A DNA stretch of 64,000 nt from JBDHAC01 sp039588215 (GTDB taxonomy: Bacteria; Gemmatimonadota; Gemmatimonadetes; Palauibacterales; Palauibacteraceae): NCBI GenBank assembly GCA_039588215.1, contig JBDHAD010000003.1, positions 1 to 64,000 of the forward strand, given 5' to 3'. The notes beneath the pieces were generated by a model that was given only the letters and a program-made list of their open reading frames with translations, was not told the DNA's origin and searched no databases. Shown here piece by piece: positions 8,536 through 18,142 of the stretch (its first letter is position 1; the number at the start of each line of letters is the position of its first letter). The translations under genes were made by a program, and so were the position numbers.

Positions 8536-10172
8536 GCTCATCAGACCACGCCCAGGACGACCGGCCAGTGCGAACGGGCCCGTACGCAGCGACTCGGCGC
8601 GAAGGAGAGCGTGAAGAGATCGTGGATCCGAAGCTAGGGCCGATCCTCACGTCTCCCCGGTCGCAGTCGATCTGGATGTCGGGTGCGCGCCTGCTGGCGG
8701 GCATACTCACGATCGCGATCCCGCTCGTGCTAGTGCGGGTGATCGCCCAGTCCGAGTTCGGACATTACAAAGCGCTGTTCCTCGTTGCTCTGACGCTCCA
8801 GACACTCCTCGCCCTGGGCGTTCCCGGCAGCCTTTACTACTTCGTCCCGCGAAAGCGACGCGAGGGGCATGAATACCATACGCAGTCCCTATTTCTTCTG
8901 ATCGGGCTGGGGGTGGTGGGCGGCGTGCTGGTGCTGGCCGGTGGCGGCGTGATCGAGAGGCTGTTTCATGCCGAGCTGGCGCGCTACATGCCCCTCCTGG
9001 CGCTCTTCGTCGCGCTCTCGATCCCGGCGGCCCTGATGCCGGTCGCCCCGATGGTCGACCGGCGGACGCCGCTGGCGGCGCGGCTACTGGCGGGGCTCGA
9101 CCTGATCCGGGCCAGCCTTATCATTGCTGCAGCCCTCGTCACGCGCGACCTGTATTGGATCATGGCCGCTGCCTGCCTCGCGATCGGGCTCCAACTCGCT
9201 CTGGTCTTATGGTACTTGGTTCAATCAGGGCCCGGCCGGAGCTGGCGGCCAGCCACGGGACGTATCCGCGAGCAACTGCGTTACGCTCTCCCGTATTCCG
9301 GTGCGGCCATGATCGGTTTCACACGCCAGAAGCTCCACGCGTATTATGTGGGTGCGGCGTTCTCCGCCGAGACGTTTGCGATCTATGCTGCCGCTACAAT
9401 CCAAATTCCGCTTGTCGGCCGCCTGAGTCAGACGATCGAGGAGGTGGTAATCCTCGAGAACGCGGCGCATTATTCCGCCGACCGAAAGTCCGAAATGCGA
9501 CGGGTATGGCACCGCGCGAGCCACCTCCTGGGCCTGATCGTGATCCCGGTATGGTTGATCGCCGAGGCTTTCGCCCCCGAGTTGATCACGCTTCTCTACG
9601 GACAGCCGTATGCAGCGGCGACTCCCATTTTCCGAGTTTTCCTGTTCATTCTTCCCCTGTCGATCTTTCTCGGCTCGCCGATGCTACGAGCCGTGGGCGA
9701 TACCGGTGTCATGGTCCTCGCCGACACCTTCGCGCTGGCCGTATCGCTGGGGGTGCTCATTGGCTTCGCTGGTGAGTTCGGGCCACTCGCGGCAGTCGCG
9801 AGCCTCGTAGCCGGCAAGACCGCCTACATGTTCGCTGCCGCACGACGCACGGCACAGCGGGTGGAACTTCGCATCCGCAATATACTCCCGTGGGGCACGA
9901 TAGCCGGGGTTGCAGGAGTAGCCTTCGTGTCGGCGTTCGTGGCGGAGGCCGGGGCCGACTGGGTCGGGCTCCACGCACACGTGAAGTTGCTCGCCGGTGG
10001 TGCGACAGCGGTGGGCTTGTTCGCGAGCGGGAGCTGGCTGACCGGACTGATCCCCGACACCGAGAAACGGTGGTTACGCGCGCTGGTCTCGGCGTCCGCT
10101 ACCAGGTTGCGGCCCGCGGGAGGGTCCCGGGTCGCACCGGGCGGTCACCCGCGAGGCCCGGGGGGCCGATGA
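8532..10172 (+). CDS. Wzx-like oligosaccharide flippase (polysaccharide biosynthesis protein)
   Basis: 546 residues, ATG 8532 in a 4-nt ATGA overlap with the upstream gene. The protein has about 60 hydrophilic residues, then 12-14 membrane helices; SIWMSGARLLAGILTIAIPL opens the first, and FGHYKALFLVALTLQTLLALG after it is typical of the MOP/PST (Wzx) family. The family flips undecaprenyl-linked repeat units across the inner membrane for Wzy polymerisation. The tail after the last helix is Arg/Gly-rich. Its stop overlaps the next glycosyltransferase start (ATGA), so five consecutive genes here appear translationally coupled or nearly so. Confidence 0.88.
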   Translation: MSSSDHAQDDRPVRTGPYAATRREGEREEIVDPKLGPILTSPRSQSIWMSGARLLAGILTIAIPLVLVRVIAQSEFGHYKALFLVALTLQTLLALGVPGSLYYFVPRKRREGHEYHTQSLFLLIGLGVVGGVLVLAGGGVIERLFHAELARYMPLLALFVALSIPAALMPVAPMVDRRTPLAARLLAGLDLIRASLIIAAALVTRDLYWIMAAACLAIGLQLALVLWYLVQSGPGRSWRPATGRIREQLRYALPYSGAAMIGFTRQKLHAYYVGAAFSAETFAIYAAATIQIPLVGRLSQTIEEVVILENAAHYSADRKSEMRRVWHRASHLLGLIVIPVWLIAEAFAPELITLLYGQPYAAATPIFRVFLFILPLSIFLGSPMLRAVGDTGVMVLADTFALAVSLGVLIGFAGEFGPLAAVASLVAGKTAYMFAAARRTAQRVELRIRNILPWGTIAGVAGVAFVSAFVAEAGADWVGLHAHVKLLAGGATAVGLFASGSWLTGLIPDTEKRWLRALVSASATRLRPAGGSRVAPGGHPRGPGGR

Positions 10173-11362
10173 CTCCGACGCTCCTGGCCGTGTCCGGATT
10201 CCACGCATGGCCTGTAACGAACGGGTACGTGCTCCGTGTCGCCAACCTCCTGGAGGCGCTCCTCGAGTGGTGGGAGATCGTGCTGATCACGCCACCGCCC
10301 CCCGAGCCGAGCGAGTGGCCAATCGCGGGGAGACTCCGCGAATGGCGTTGCGTCGAAACCGAGTGCCCCGGAATCCTTCTAGCATCCGATACGGATGCAT
10401 GGGAGCGGTTGAGCCGCGCTTCCGCGGCGGCCGTCAGCGAATTTCGGCCGGCGGCTTGTCTTCTGTGGTCGGGGCCGGATTCTCTCCTTTTGGACGATCT
10501 CCGCCTTCCTCCGACGCTTGTGGACCGCATCGACGCGGCGACGCTGCACGAGTGGCGTCGCATGAGGACCACGCGCGGAATCCGGAACCGGCTTGCCGTC
10601 CTGCGCTCCGCCACCGACTGGGCCCGCCTCGAGCGGCAGATCGTACGGCGGGCGGCTGCGGCGACCGTCGTCGGCGGGGCAGATGCACGTGTGCTCCGTC
10701 GACTGGCCCCGGAGGCCGCAGACCGAATCTCCGTCGTGCCGAACGGTGTGAAGCCGGAGCGCTTCGACGAACTGTCGAGCATCCACCCGCGACCGACGGT
10801 CACGTTCACGGGAGGGCTCAACTACTCGCCTAACATCGAGGCCGCGTGCCAATTCGTCGAGCAGGTGTGGCCCCGGATCCTGGCGCTACACCCGACTGCG
10901 CGCTTCGTGGTGGCCGGCCGACGCCCCCGACCGGAGGTAGTCCGGCTCGCCGAGCGCCCCGGAGTCGAGGTCGTTGCGGACGTCCCCGATATGAGGCGAG
11001 TGCTTCGGGAAGGTTGGCTCTCGGTCGCACCCATGGTTTCAGGATCCGGCATCAAGAACAAGGTCCTGGAAGCATGGGCCGTCGGCCGTCCCGTCGCGAT
11101 GTACGAAATTGCAGCCAACGGTCTCGACATTGACGGCCCTGCGGCGGACCTTGTCGCGACGGGTCCGGAATCGCTGGCCTCCCTCGTGGCGAGCGTCCTC
11201 GGCGATCGGGACGAGCTTGAGCGCCAGGCCCGCGCGGCTCACTTGGCTGCGCGTTCGCGGACCTGGAAGGCAAGTGCTCGGGCCATGTCCCATCTGCTCA
11301 AGCAGATCGCGGGCGTGTGCGAGGGCGAGGCCAGGCCGGGCGGGGGACCTCCCCGTGCCTGA
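10169..11362 (+). CDS. GT4-family glycosyltransferase
   Basis: 397 residues from ATG 10169, overlapping the flippase stop by 4 nt; the upstream extension of this frame lies inside the flippase gene. The N-terminal GT-B domain starts TLLAVSGFHAWPVTNGYVLR. The C-terminal domain begins near SVVPNGVKPERFD and VTFTGGLNYSPNIEAA, and contains VAPMVSGSGIKNKVLEAWAV followed by GRPVAMYE, the donor-binding segment (SGIKNK..E) found in GT4 enzymes. Organisation resembles the enzyme at 1419-2660. It probably adds one residue of the polysaccharide repeat unit; specificity cannot be told. Confidence 0.88.
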   Translation: MTPTLLAVSGFHAWPVTNGYVLRVANLLEALLEWWEIVLITPPPPEPSEWPIAGRLREWRCVETECPGILLASDTDAWERLSRASAAAVSEFRPAACLLWSGPDSLLLDDLRLPPTLVDRIDAATLHEWRRMRTTRGIRNRLAVLRSATDWARLERQIVRRAAAATVVGGADARVLRRLAPEAADRISVVPNGVKPERFDELSSIHPRPTVTFTGGLNYSPNIEAACQFVEQVWPRILALHPTARFVVAGRRPRPEVVRLAERPGVEVVADVPDMRRVLREGWLSVAPMVSGSGIKNKVLEAWAVGRPVAMYEIAANGLDIDGPAADLVATGPESLASLVASVLGDRDELERQARAAHLAARSRTWKASARAMSHLLKQIAGVCEGEARPGGGPPRA

Positions 11363-12527
11363 CGCGGGCAAGACTCACGTGATGCAAGTCACGCACGACC
11401 TCGGGATCGGTGGACTTCCCCGCGTCGTCGTCACGCTCGCCCGGACGATCGATCGCGAACGATTCGACGTTTCGGTCTTGTGCATGAACACCGCAGGCGA
11501 GCTGGCGCGAGATTTGGAGGAGGAAGGCGTGCCCGTCCTCACGGTCCCCTCTCCCCGGCACCCCGACTACTTGGCCGCCCTGCGGGTGTTCAGGATTCTG
11601 AGACGGTCCCGTATAGACGTGCTCCACACGCACAACACACAGCCTTTCCTCGAGGCGGGATTCGCCAGTCTCCTCGCGGGCGTGAGAACGCTCGTGCACA
11701 CGGACCATGGCCGAGGCTGGCCTGACTTGCGCAGGTATGTGTGGGGCGAGCGAGTCATGTCTGGGTTCGCGTATCGCGTGGTGGGGGTCTCCAAAGAGAC
11801 CTCGGCCCAGCTCATCGAATTCGGGAAGATCGACCCGAAGAAGGTCGTCACGATCCGAAATGGAATCGACCCACGACCGTTCGATCTCGCGGCCGATCGC
11901 TCGCACCTCCGGCGTGAGCTCGGAATATCGGAGCGGGTCCCCGTGATATGCACGGTGGCGCGCTTCGAACGCGAGAAAGGGGTCGACGTGCTGATCGGTG
12001 CGCTGCCCACGATCGTGCGGGCGATGCCCGATCTCATATGCTTGATCGTGGGGTACGGTGAGCAAGAGGATGAACTGAAAGCGAGCGTCAGGAGCCACGG
12101 CGTCCAGGCTCGGGTGCAGTTCCTCGGTCCGCGACGGGATGTCGCCGACATCTTGATGGCTGCTGACTGTTACGTGCTTCCATCGCGTCGGGAAGGCTTG
12201 CCGATGACCATCTTGGAGGCGATGGCCGCGAGCCGGCCGGTGGTCGCAACGCGTGTGGGCGGGATACCGGGGGCCGTGACAGATGGCCGGACCGGTTTGC
12301 TCGTGGAGCCCGAGTCTCCTGCCGCGCTCGCGTCGGCGGTGCTGCAGCTGTTCGCCGAGCCCGCGCGTCTTCAGGCGTACGGCGTCGAGGCCCGCAAGCG
12401 CTTCGACGCCGATTTCAGCGCCAACGCCATGACTCGCGAGTACGAGAACCTCTATCTGCGTGGAGCTTCCGCGCGCGACACTCGACGTGAGGGTGTGGAA
12501 TCACGTTCGGGCGGAGGAAAGGAATGA
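11355..12527 (+). CDS. GT4-family glycosyltransferase
   Basis: 390 residues from GTG 11355, overlapping the preceding gene by 8 nt; ATG 11382 is an alternative just before MQVTHDLGIGGLPRVVV, the donor-cleft glycine loop. Further motifs are VLHTHNTQPFLEAG, RTLVHTDHGRGWPD, VVGVSKETSAQ, IRNGIDPRPFD, CTVARFEREKGVDVLI and CYVLPSRREGLPMTILEAMA then SRPVVATRVGG. The E-x7-E pattern (REGLPMTILE) is the classical GT4 retaining signature. It is followed by the sulfotransferase in an ATGA overlap. It is the most canonical GT4 protein of this operon. Confidence 0.92.
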   Translation: MPDAGKTHVMQVTHDLGIGGLPRVVVTLARTIDRERFDVSVLCMNTAGELARDLEEEGVPVLTVPSPRHPDYLAALRVFRILRRSRIDVLHTHNTQPFLEAGFASLLAGVRTLVHTDHGRGWPDLRRYVWGERVMSGFAYRVVGVSKETSAQLIEFGKIDPKKVVTIRNGIDPRPFDLAADRSHLRRELGISERVPVICTVARFEREKGVDVLIGALPTIVRAMPDLICLIVGYGEQEDELKASVRSHGVQARVQFLGPRRDVADILMAADCYVLPSRREGLPMTILEAMAASRPVVATRVGGIPGAVTDGRTGLLVEPESPAALASAVLQLFAEPARLQAYGVEARKRFDADFSANAMTREYENLYLRGASARDTRREGVESRSGGGKE

Positions 12528-13357
12528 AGGGGACCGACTGGAGACGGGTGTTGCGTCGAGTCGCAGCCGATGTTCACCGGGAGCTGCGGGTCACGCTCAC
12601 GCCGGCGCCTCGACCCGAGAAGTGGGTGTTCCTCGTCGGGTGCTACAATTCCGGCACGCAGCTGGGAATGCACGTCCTGGGATCGCACCCGGATATCAGC
12701 GCGCTCCCGGAGGAAGGCCAGTTCCTCACCGATCAGTTTACGCCCGACTTCCAGCTCGGCCTCCCCCGCATGTGGGTCCTCCGGGAGGACCTGTTCAGGC
12801 TCACCGAGGCCGATGAGGGCCCCGATACGGCTCGGCTCAAGAAGGAGTGGGGTGCCCGCCTCGACCTTTCGAAGCCCATTCTCCTCGAGAAATCTCCCCC
12901 GAACGCAGCACGGACGCGCTGGCTTCAGCGGCATTTCGAGAACGCGCACTTCTTGGCTTTCGTGCGAAACGGATACGCCGTCGCGGAGGGCATCCGCCGG
13001 AAGGCGATGCCGAAGCACCGTCGCGGGGGCTGGCCACTCGAACTGTGCGCGCGTCAGTGGGCGCGCTGCAACGAGGTGTTACTCGAAGACGCCGAGTACC
13101 TGGAACGGGTATTGTGGGTCAGATACGAAGACCTTACCGATCGACCCGGGGCGGAGATCGGGCGAATCCTCCGTTTCCTCGGCATTCCGGAACCGACCGG
13201 GATCGATCTGAAGAGCTCATGGAGCGTCCATGAGCGGGAGGAGCCGATCCGGAACATGAACCAGGAGAGCTTCGACCGCCTCTCGAGTGAGGATATCGCG
13301 TCGATTACGGGGGAGGCGCGGCCCATGCTCGAGCGATTCGGTTACCCCCTCCTCTGA
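12524..13357 (+). CDS. PAPS-dependent sulfotransferase
   Basis: 277 residues, ATG 12524 overlapping the upstream stop (ATGA). KWVFLVGCYNSGTQLGMHVL near residues 26-45 is the 5'-phosphosulfate-binding loop, and ENAHFLAFVRNGYAVAEG near 141-158 is the 3'-phosphate-binding strand with conserved Arg. ILLEKSPPNAART, VRYEDLTDRPGAEIGRILRFLGI and other segments match the Sulfotransfer family fold. The enzyme would transfer sulfate from PAPS to a sugar hydroxyl, predicting a sulfated exopolysaccharide. A cytoplasmic position fits modification before export. No PAPS synthesis genes are in the window. Confidence 0.85.
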   Translation: MKGTDWRRVLRRVAADVHRELRVTLTPAPRPEKWVFLVGCYNSGTQLGMHVLGSHPDISALPEEGQFLTDQFTPDFQLGLPRMWVLREDLFRLTEADEGPDTARLKKEWGARLDLSKPILLEKSPPNAARTRWLQRHFENAHFLAFVRNGYAVAEGIRRKAMPKHRRGGWPLELCARQWARCNEVLLEDAEYLERVLWVRYEDLTDRPGAEIGRILRFLGIPEPTGIDLKSSWSVHEREEPIRNMNQESFDRLSSEDIASITGEARPMLERFGYPLL

Positions 13358-13370
13358 GGTGCTTTCCGGC

Positions 13371-14537
13371 ATGTCGGCAGCCGCGTGCCCGCCCGAATGT
13401 TCCGGCCCCGACCGGCTCTCCGTCCTCCATGTGATTGCACCAGGGGAATTCGGCGGAGCCGAGAGCGTCGTGTCCGCCCTGGTATCGGGATTCGTCAATC
13501 GCGGTCACTCCGCGCATGTCGCGGTGATTCTCGACCGCGGCGCCCCGGACCCGCCGTTCGTCAAACGGCTATCATCGTCGGGGGCGGGCGTGACGGTGTT
13601 GCGCCCCCCCCCACGCGGCTACCTGGAGGAGCGACGCGCGCTGATCGAGCTGATCGGCGGTCTGAACCCCGACGTCGTGCACACACATGGATACCGGGCG
13701 GACGTGACGGGTGGCCTGGCGGCACGAGCCACCCGGGTCCCCGTCGTCTCGACCGCGCACGGCGAGATTCCGGGAGGTGCGAAGAACCGATTCTATCTGT
13801 GGCTCCAGAGGCGGGTCTATCGTGGCTTTGATCGCGTGGTCGCAGTGTCTCGGCCGCTCGCGACTCGGCTGGAAGCCTCGCTGAGAGGCCGAACTCCGAT
13901 CCACACCGTACCGAATGCATGGGAGTCGCCGGGCGCTCCGCTCGACAGGGCGAGGGCCCGAGCCAGGCTCGGGCTGCCGCACGGAGCCTTCGTCGTCGGC
14001 TGGGTGGGGCGCCTCGCGTGGGAGAAGGGGCCCGACGTTCTCCTTGAAGCGGGCGCGAGGCTGCGGGACCTGGATCTCACCCTTTGTTTCGTCGGGGACG
14101 GCCCGGAGCGGCAAGCGCTGGTTGAACGAGCCAGGGACCAAGGACTGGACGTCTACTGGTCCGGCGTGGTGCCGGAAGCCTGGCGTCTCTTCACGGCCTT
14201 CGACCTGTTCGTGTTGAGCTCGCGTACGGAAGGCACCCCGATGGCGCTGCTCGAAGCGATGCATGCGGGGGTTCCGATCGTCGCGACCGCGGTCGGGGGT
14301 GTGCCCGATGTCGTGGGGGAAGGGGCCGGCTGGCTCGTGCCCCCCGAAGACCCGGAAGCGCTCGCGGCCGCCGTGCGTCACGCGTTCACCGATCGGGTCG
14401 AGCGGGAGAGGCGGGCTCTCGTGGCCACCAGCCTGCGGTCGGTGGCATTGGATCCCGCCGATTGGCTGGGCGAACACGAGCGCTTGTACGCTGGGATTGC
14501 GCGCTCGCGCGCGCACACGGCGTCAGATCCCCTGTAG
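13371..14537 (+). CDS. GT4-family glycosyltransferase
   Basis: 388 residues from ATG 13371, 13 nt after the sulfotransferase stop. LSVLHVIAPGEFGGAESVVSALV at the N-terminus is the nucleotide-sugar glycine loop (shown here as one strand and loop); VVHTHGYRADVTG, VVSTAHGEIPGGAKNRFY, VVAVSRPLATRL, GWVGRLAWEKGPDVLLEA and SSRTEGTPMALLEAMHAG then VPIVATAVGGVPD follow. The EGxxxxxxE motif identifies a retaining GT4 enzyme. It is the last plus-strand gene of this operon and overlaps the convergent glycosyltransferase gene by 15 bp at their 3' ends. Confidence 0.92.
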   Translation: MSAAACPPECSGPDRLSVLHVIAPGEFGGAESVVSALVSGFVNRGHSAHVAVILDRGAPDPPFVKRLSSSGAGVTVLRPPPRGYLEERRALIELIGGLNPDVVHTHGYRADVTGGLAARATRVPVVSTAHGEIPGGAKNRFYLWLQRRVYRGFDRVVAVSRPLATRLEASLRGRTPIHTVPNAWESPGAPLDRARARARLGLPHGAFVVGWVGRLAWEKGPDVLLEAGARLRDLDLTLCFVGDGPERQALVERARDQGLDVYWSGVVPEAWRLFTAFDLFVLSSRTEGTPMALLEAMHAGVPIVATAVGGVPDVVGEGAGWLVPPEDPEALAAAVRHAFTDRVERERRALVATSLRSVALDPADWLGEHERLYAGIARSRAHTASDPL

Positions 14538-15686
14538 CCCCGCCTCGACGACCTCCATCATCGCCTGAATCTGGCGCTCGGGCGTGAACTCCCGAGCGAC
14601 CTTCTCCCGCGCTTGCGCGCCGATACGAGCGGCTCGGCCGGGGTCGCCGAGTAACCCGCGCATCGCCTCGGTCAGCGCCGCTTCATCCCCGGGTGGAACG
14701 AGCACTCCGCTCACCTGGTCCTCGATCATCTCCGGGATTCCGCCGACGCGGGAGGCGATCACGGGCTTTCCGCGGGCCATCGGCTCCATCACTGACAGGG
14801 GCAGGGCGTCCTGCCACAGAGAAGGCACGACGAAGAATGAGGCGCCCAGAAGCGCGCGATCCGCGTCCGGGTGGAACCCAGCCAAACGAATGTCCTCCCG
14901 GCTCGCGAGCCGATCTCGCAACGCGCGCAGCTCGGTCATCTGGGGTCCATCGCCCAGATACAGCAGGAACGGCGGCGGATCGCACGGTGAGGACTCCAGG
15001 AGCCGATCGAAAGCCCGCAACAAGTGCGGCACACCCTTGACCGCGTGCGCACGGCACGCGCACGCGATGATGGGCCGACCCGGGTCCACCCCGAACTCCT
15101 CATGCGTGGTGGCCCTTTCGGGTGGGTGCGGCGGGACAAGGACCCCGTTATGCACGGTCAGGATCCGGTCGGGCGGAATCAACACCACTTCCCGTTGTCT
15201 CCGGGCCACGTACTCGCTGACGGTGACGACGACGTCAGCAACGGCTCCGGGCACGAGGTTCTGTACCCGTTTGACGACTCGCTTGTGTGCGCGTGGGATG
15301 CTGCGGGCCCCCGACGTATGATCGTGCGAGACGATCCATCGAACCCCGGCTCGACGCAGAGCCCGGAATGCCAGGCACCGGGTTTCGCGATCTGTGAGGT
15401 AGACGACGCGCACGTTCTCCCGGCGGACCACGAGCGCGAGGTTCTTCAGGTTCTGCCGGCTTCCGAGATCCACCGTGAGCTCGATGGGCTCCGCTGCGGA
15501 GCCTTCCAGTGAGCGAGGGTACGGATCGAGCGACGGAAAAGCGACAAGGGAACGCACCCCTTGATGGGCCAGGCGGTTGGCCATCTCTGCGTAAAGACCC
15601 TCGATGAACGCCCACGCGTACCCTGTGTCGGGGGCGTAGTTAGCCACGAACAGAACGGTCACGGGTGGGGAGATCGGGGAGGGCAA
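14523..15686 (-). CDS. GT4-family glycosyltransferase
   Basis: 387 residues on the minus strand from 15686. The N-terminal domain has TVLFVANYAPDTGYAWAFIE and ARSIPRAHKRVVKRVQNLVP; the C-terminal domain has ILTVHNGVLVPPH, CACRAHAVKGVPHLLRAFD, LYLGDGPQMTELRAL, FFVVPSLWQDALPLSVMEPM then ARGKPVIASRVGGIPEMI. The acidic pair around ALPLSVMEPMA corresponds to the GT4 active-site region, with the first Glu replaced by Asp/Ala. Its start is followed upstream, 87 bp away, by the stop of the oxidoreductase fusion gene, so the two are probably co-transcribed on the minus strand. Confidence 0.9.
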   Translation of the reverse strand: MPSPISPPVTVLFVANYAPDTGYAWAFIEGLYAEMANRLAHQGVRSLVAFPSLDPYPRSLEGSAAEPIELTVDLGSRQNLKNLALVVRRENVRVVYLTDRETRCLAFRALRRAGVRWIVSHDHTSGARSIPRAHKRVVKRVQNLVPGAVADVVVTVSEYVARRQREVVLIPPDRILTVHNGVLVPPHPPERATTHEEFGVDPGRPIIACACRAHAVKGVPHLLRAFDRLLESSPCDPPPFLLYLGDGPQMTELRALRDRLASREDIRLAGFHPDADRALLGASFFVVPSLWQDALPLSVMEPMARGKPVIASRVGGIPEMIEDQVSGVLVPPGDEAALTEAMRGLLGDPGRAARIGAQAREKVAREFTPERQIQAMMEVVEAGLQGI

Positions 15687-15772
15687 GGATCAACTCAGGC
15701 GGGCGTGAGTGTTGGATCGGCGAGCGTACATGGGTGACGAGGCTCGAGTCGGGGGTGTGAGGAGCCCTGGCT

Positions 15773-17848
15773 TCATTGACTCCCCGACTCGATCAGAGAG
15801 GTTCCATCGGACGAATGGGTGTCGCGCGCCCGCAGATTCCGCTTCCCTGACCCGACCCGACCTTCGGCGCCGCCCACGCGTTTCGGCATGGGAACCGATT
15901 CCACGATCGCGGGCGCCAGACGCGCGATAGTGACAGTCTCATACGAACGGTGGTCGAACACCTTCGCAATGTCGATCGGCGCACGCCGAGGCCGCAACGC
16001 TCGCTGCAGGAGACGGAGTCCGAAGGCCAACGGACGCACGGCGAAACGAGGCACCCACATGACCCGGAGAGCCGGATTCCGTTCGCGGAGGACCGAAACG
16101 AGCTCCCTTTTCGTCGGAAGCTCGGGGCTCAACAGGTTGATGAGGGGTGGCGCGTCCTCGGGGTGCTCGATGAGCCAACAGAGCGCCGCTGCGGCGAACC
16201 CGAGATCGACGACGCCGAGAGTCTCTCCGGGATTGCCGACAGCCACGAACAAGTTGCCCAGACGCTTGCCCAAACGCCCCGGGGGATCGAAGTCCTCGCG
16301 GTCAATCAGGGCGCCGGGACGCACGACTCGTATATCCAACCCGAGCTCTTCGCCCAGTGAGAGGGCAGTGGTTTCGGCCTCGAGCTTCCCCCAGACGTAC
16401 GGTCCCGCCGCTCGTGGCCCGGCCACGTAGGGAGAATGCTCATCGATCGCTCCCGAACGGGTCTGGGCCTCGAGGACCGCGACACTGCTCACGTAAACGA
16501 CCTGACGGACACTGGCGCGCCGAGCGGCCCGCAGCAGGTTCTCGGTCGCTCGAACCGAGTTCCGTTCATGCTCCTCCCAGCCCCCCACCGTTTCAGCGGC
16601 GGTGTGAACGACAACGGACACGCCCTGCAGAGTGTCCGGAGCCAAATCGAGCCCCAGATCGCAACGGCGGTAATCGACCCCCGGACGAGCGCTCCATGGG
16701 GCCGGACGGCGGCGAGCGAGCACTCTGACCGGGTGCCCCCTTTCCGAGAGGGCCCCCACCAGGGCGGACCCCAACCAGCCCGTGCCCCCGGTCACGGCGA
16801 CCACCGGCCGGGTCGCGTGTGCCTCGTCGTCGGTCGCCGACTCCAGGGCCGCGATCTCCATTGCGACCCGCTCGAGAACCTCCGTCGTCCCGAGGATGTT
16901 CTCCCTGGACACCGCCTCCTGATCCGTCACGAGGCTCGTATAAAACGCGTGGATGGTCTCGGCCAGACCCGGATAGCCCGCGCCTCGTCGACGCAAGCGC
17001 CTGATCAAGCTGGAAGTCGTCTGGCCGATCAACTGGCGGCTATGCCGGTACGGGTTCAGCAGCTTGTCGATGCCGGAGACACCGGGGCCGATGAGATGTT
17101 GCACGGTACCCCGGACGTAATCGGCGTGGACCGTCCCGTTGGTCCCGACGACACGCACGAAGCTCTCGACAGGCCGGCCGTCGAGCGTCACCACCAGACT
17201 CCCGCTCGGTCCACCGGCGGTAGCCAGGGCGTGGATCGTCCCCTCGCGGTCGACTCTCACCGCGACCAATCGCGGGTCGAACGGTCCCGCTCCGTGCGCC
17301 GCTCGAAGGAAATGCAGGAGCAGATACGTGGGGTGCGGGAGGATGTCCAGGATTTGTTCGTCGTCCGTCAGCGTCCCCCTCCGGACCATCCGAAAGCTAA
17401 ACATGCTCTCGACGTGGACGATACGTCCGATCGACTGGAGCAAGCGAGTCGCTTGCAGGGTCGGCCGCTCGTACAGGAGCTGATGGCCCGCGCAAAGCCG
17501 AACAGCACGCTCGTCGGCGAGCCGGAAGAGCTCCCGCGCCTGGCTCGACCGGAGGGCGAACGGCTTCTCGATGTAGACGTGACAGCCCGCCTCGATCGCC
17601 GCTCGACCCAACTCGACGTGCGTGGACCCGGGCGTGCAGATATGAAGAACGTCCGGGTGACGGGCTTCGATCAGCTCTTGGAGGTGCTCGAAGGGCTCAC
17701 AGCCGGGGAAAGCGGTGGCGAACGCCACTCGCGCGTCGGAGTCCGGCTCCACCACGCCGACCAACTCGTTTTGGGCGCCGCATACCCCCAGCGCTTTCGC
17801 GTGGTGCCGGGCCATCTTCCCGGCCCCGATGATACCGGTCTTGAGCAA
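15773..17848 (-). CDS. Gfo/Idh/MocA oxidoreductase fused to an SDR/NAD-epimerase domain
   Basis: A two-domain protein of about 691 residues. TTG 17848 is chosen because the Rossmann strand follows at once (LKTGIIGAGKMARHHAKAL); the frame runs back to GTG 18082 but those 78 codons are Arg/Gly-rich and lack conserved features. Domain 1 (1-340) is Gfo/Idh/MocA: GxGxxA loop, VLHICTPGSTHVELG, and YIEKPFAL near residue 94 with the EKP lysine motif. Domain 2 (350-660) is an extended SDR: VTGGTGWLGSALVGAL, VVHTAAETVGG, VYVSSVAV and YVWGKLEAE (YxxxK) near 483. Each domain should bind its own NAD(P). Presumably it makes or modifies a nucleotide sugar for the locus. No stop or frameshift separates the domains. 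Confidence 0.85.
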   Translation of the reverse strand: MLKTGIIGAGKMARHHAKALGVCGAQNELVGVVEPDSDARVAFATAFPGCEPFEHLQELIEARHPDVLHICTPGSTHVELGRAAIEAGCHVYIEKPFALRSSQARELFRLADERAVRLCAGHQLLYERPTLQATRLLQSIGRIVHVESMFSFRMVRRGTLTDDEQILDILPHPTYLLLHFLRAAHGAGPFDPRLVAVRVDREGTIHALATAGGPSGSLVVTLDGRPVESFVRVVGTNGTVHADYVRGTVQHLIGPGVSGIDKLLNPYRHSRQLIGQTTSSLIRRLRRRGAGYPGLAETIHAFYTSLVTDQEAVSRENILGTTEVLERVAMEIAALESATDDEAHATRPVVAVTGGTGWLGSALVGALSERGHPVRVLARRRPAPWSARPGVDYRRCDLGLDLAPDTLQGVSVVVHTAAETVGGWEEHERNSVRATENLLRAARRASVRQVVYVSSVAVLEAQTRSGAIDEHSPYVAGPRAAGPYVWGKLEAETTALSLGEELGLDIRVVRPGALIDREDFDPPGRLGKRLGNLFVAVGNPGETLGVVDLGFAAAALCWLIEHPEDAPPLINLLSPELPTKRELVSVLRERNPALRVMWVPRFAVRPLAFGLRLLQRALRPRRAPIDIAKVFDHRSYETVTIARLAPAIVESVPMPKRVGGAEGRVGSGKRNLRARDTHSSDGTSLIESGSQ

Positions 17849-18142
17849 CGGGCTGCCGCCGTTAGTTTTCGATTCAGGAATCGGCCCGAGCGGCGACCTA
17901 CGTCGCCGCCGGGCAGTGCCAATGGTCCTCGAGTCCTCACCGCGAGCAAGACATGGACCACGACCGCAGCCGCAGCCGGTCAGCGCCCGGGCACGATGTG
18001 GCACCACGCGCGCAGAACCCTTCGTCCTCACCACTCGCGAGGGCGGCCAACCGAGGAACATCGGTCCTGATATTGCAGTCACGACCCGGCTAATGAAAGG
18101 AACTCATCGCGACGGCCCCGGCCTGCGGTTGGAGAAGGGCTC
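17849..18142. other. Divergent promoter region between fusion protein and GT2 gene
   Basis: About 294 bp if the fusion protein starts at 17848. It should hold promoters in both directions. A strong ribosome binding site (GGAGAAGG, 18131-18138) precedes GTG 18143 of the GT2 gene. No -35/-10 pair is convincing by eye. Confidence 0.4.

Noticed and set aside
16436..18070. Plus-strand 544-codon open frame
   Set aside because: It is antisense to the oxidoreductase-SDR fusion, whose motifs are complete; long antisense frames are expected at this GC content.
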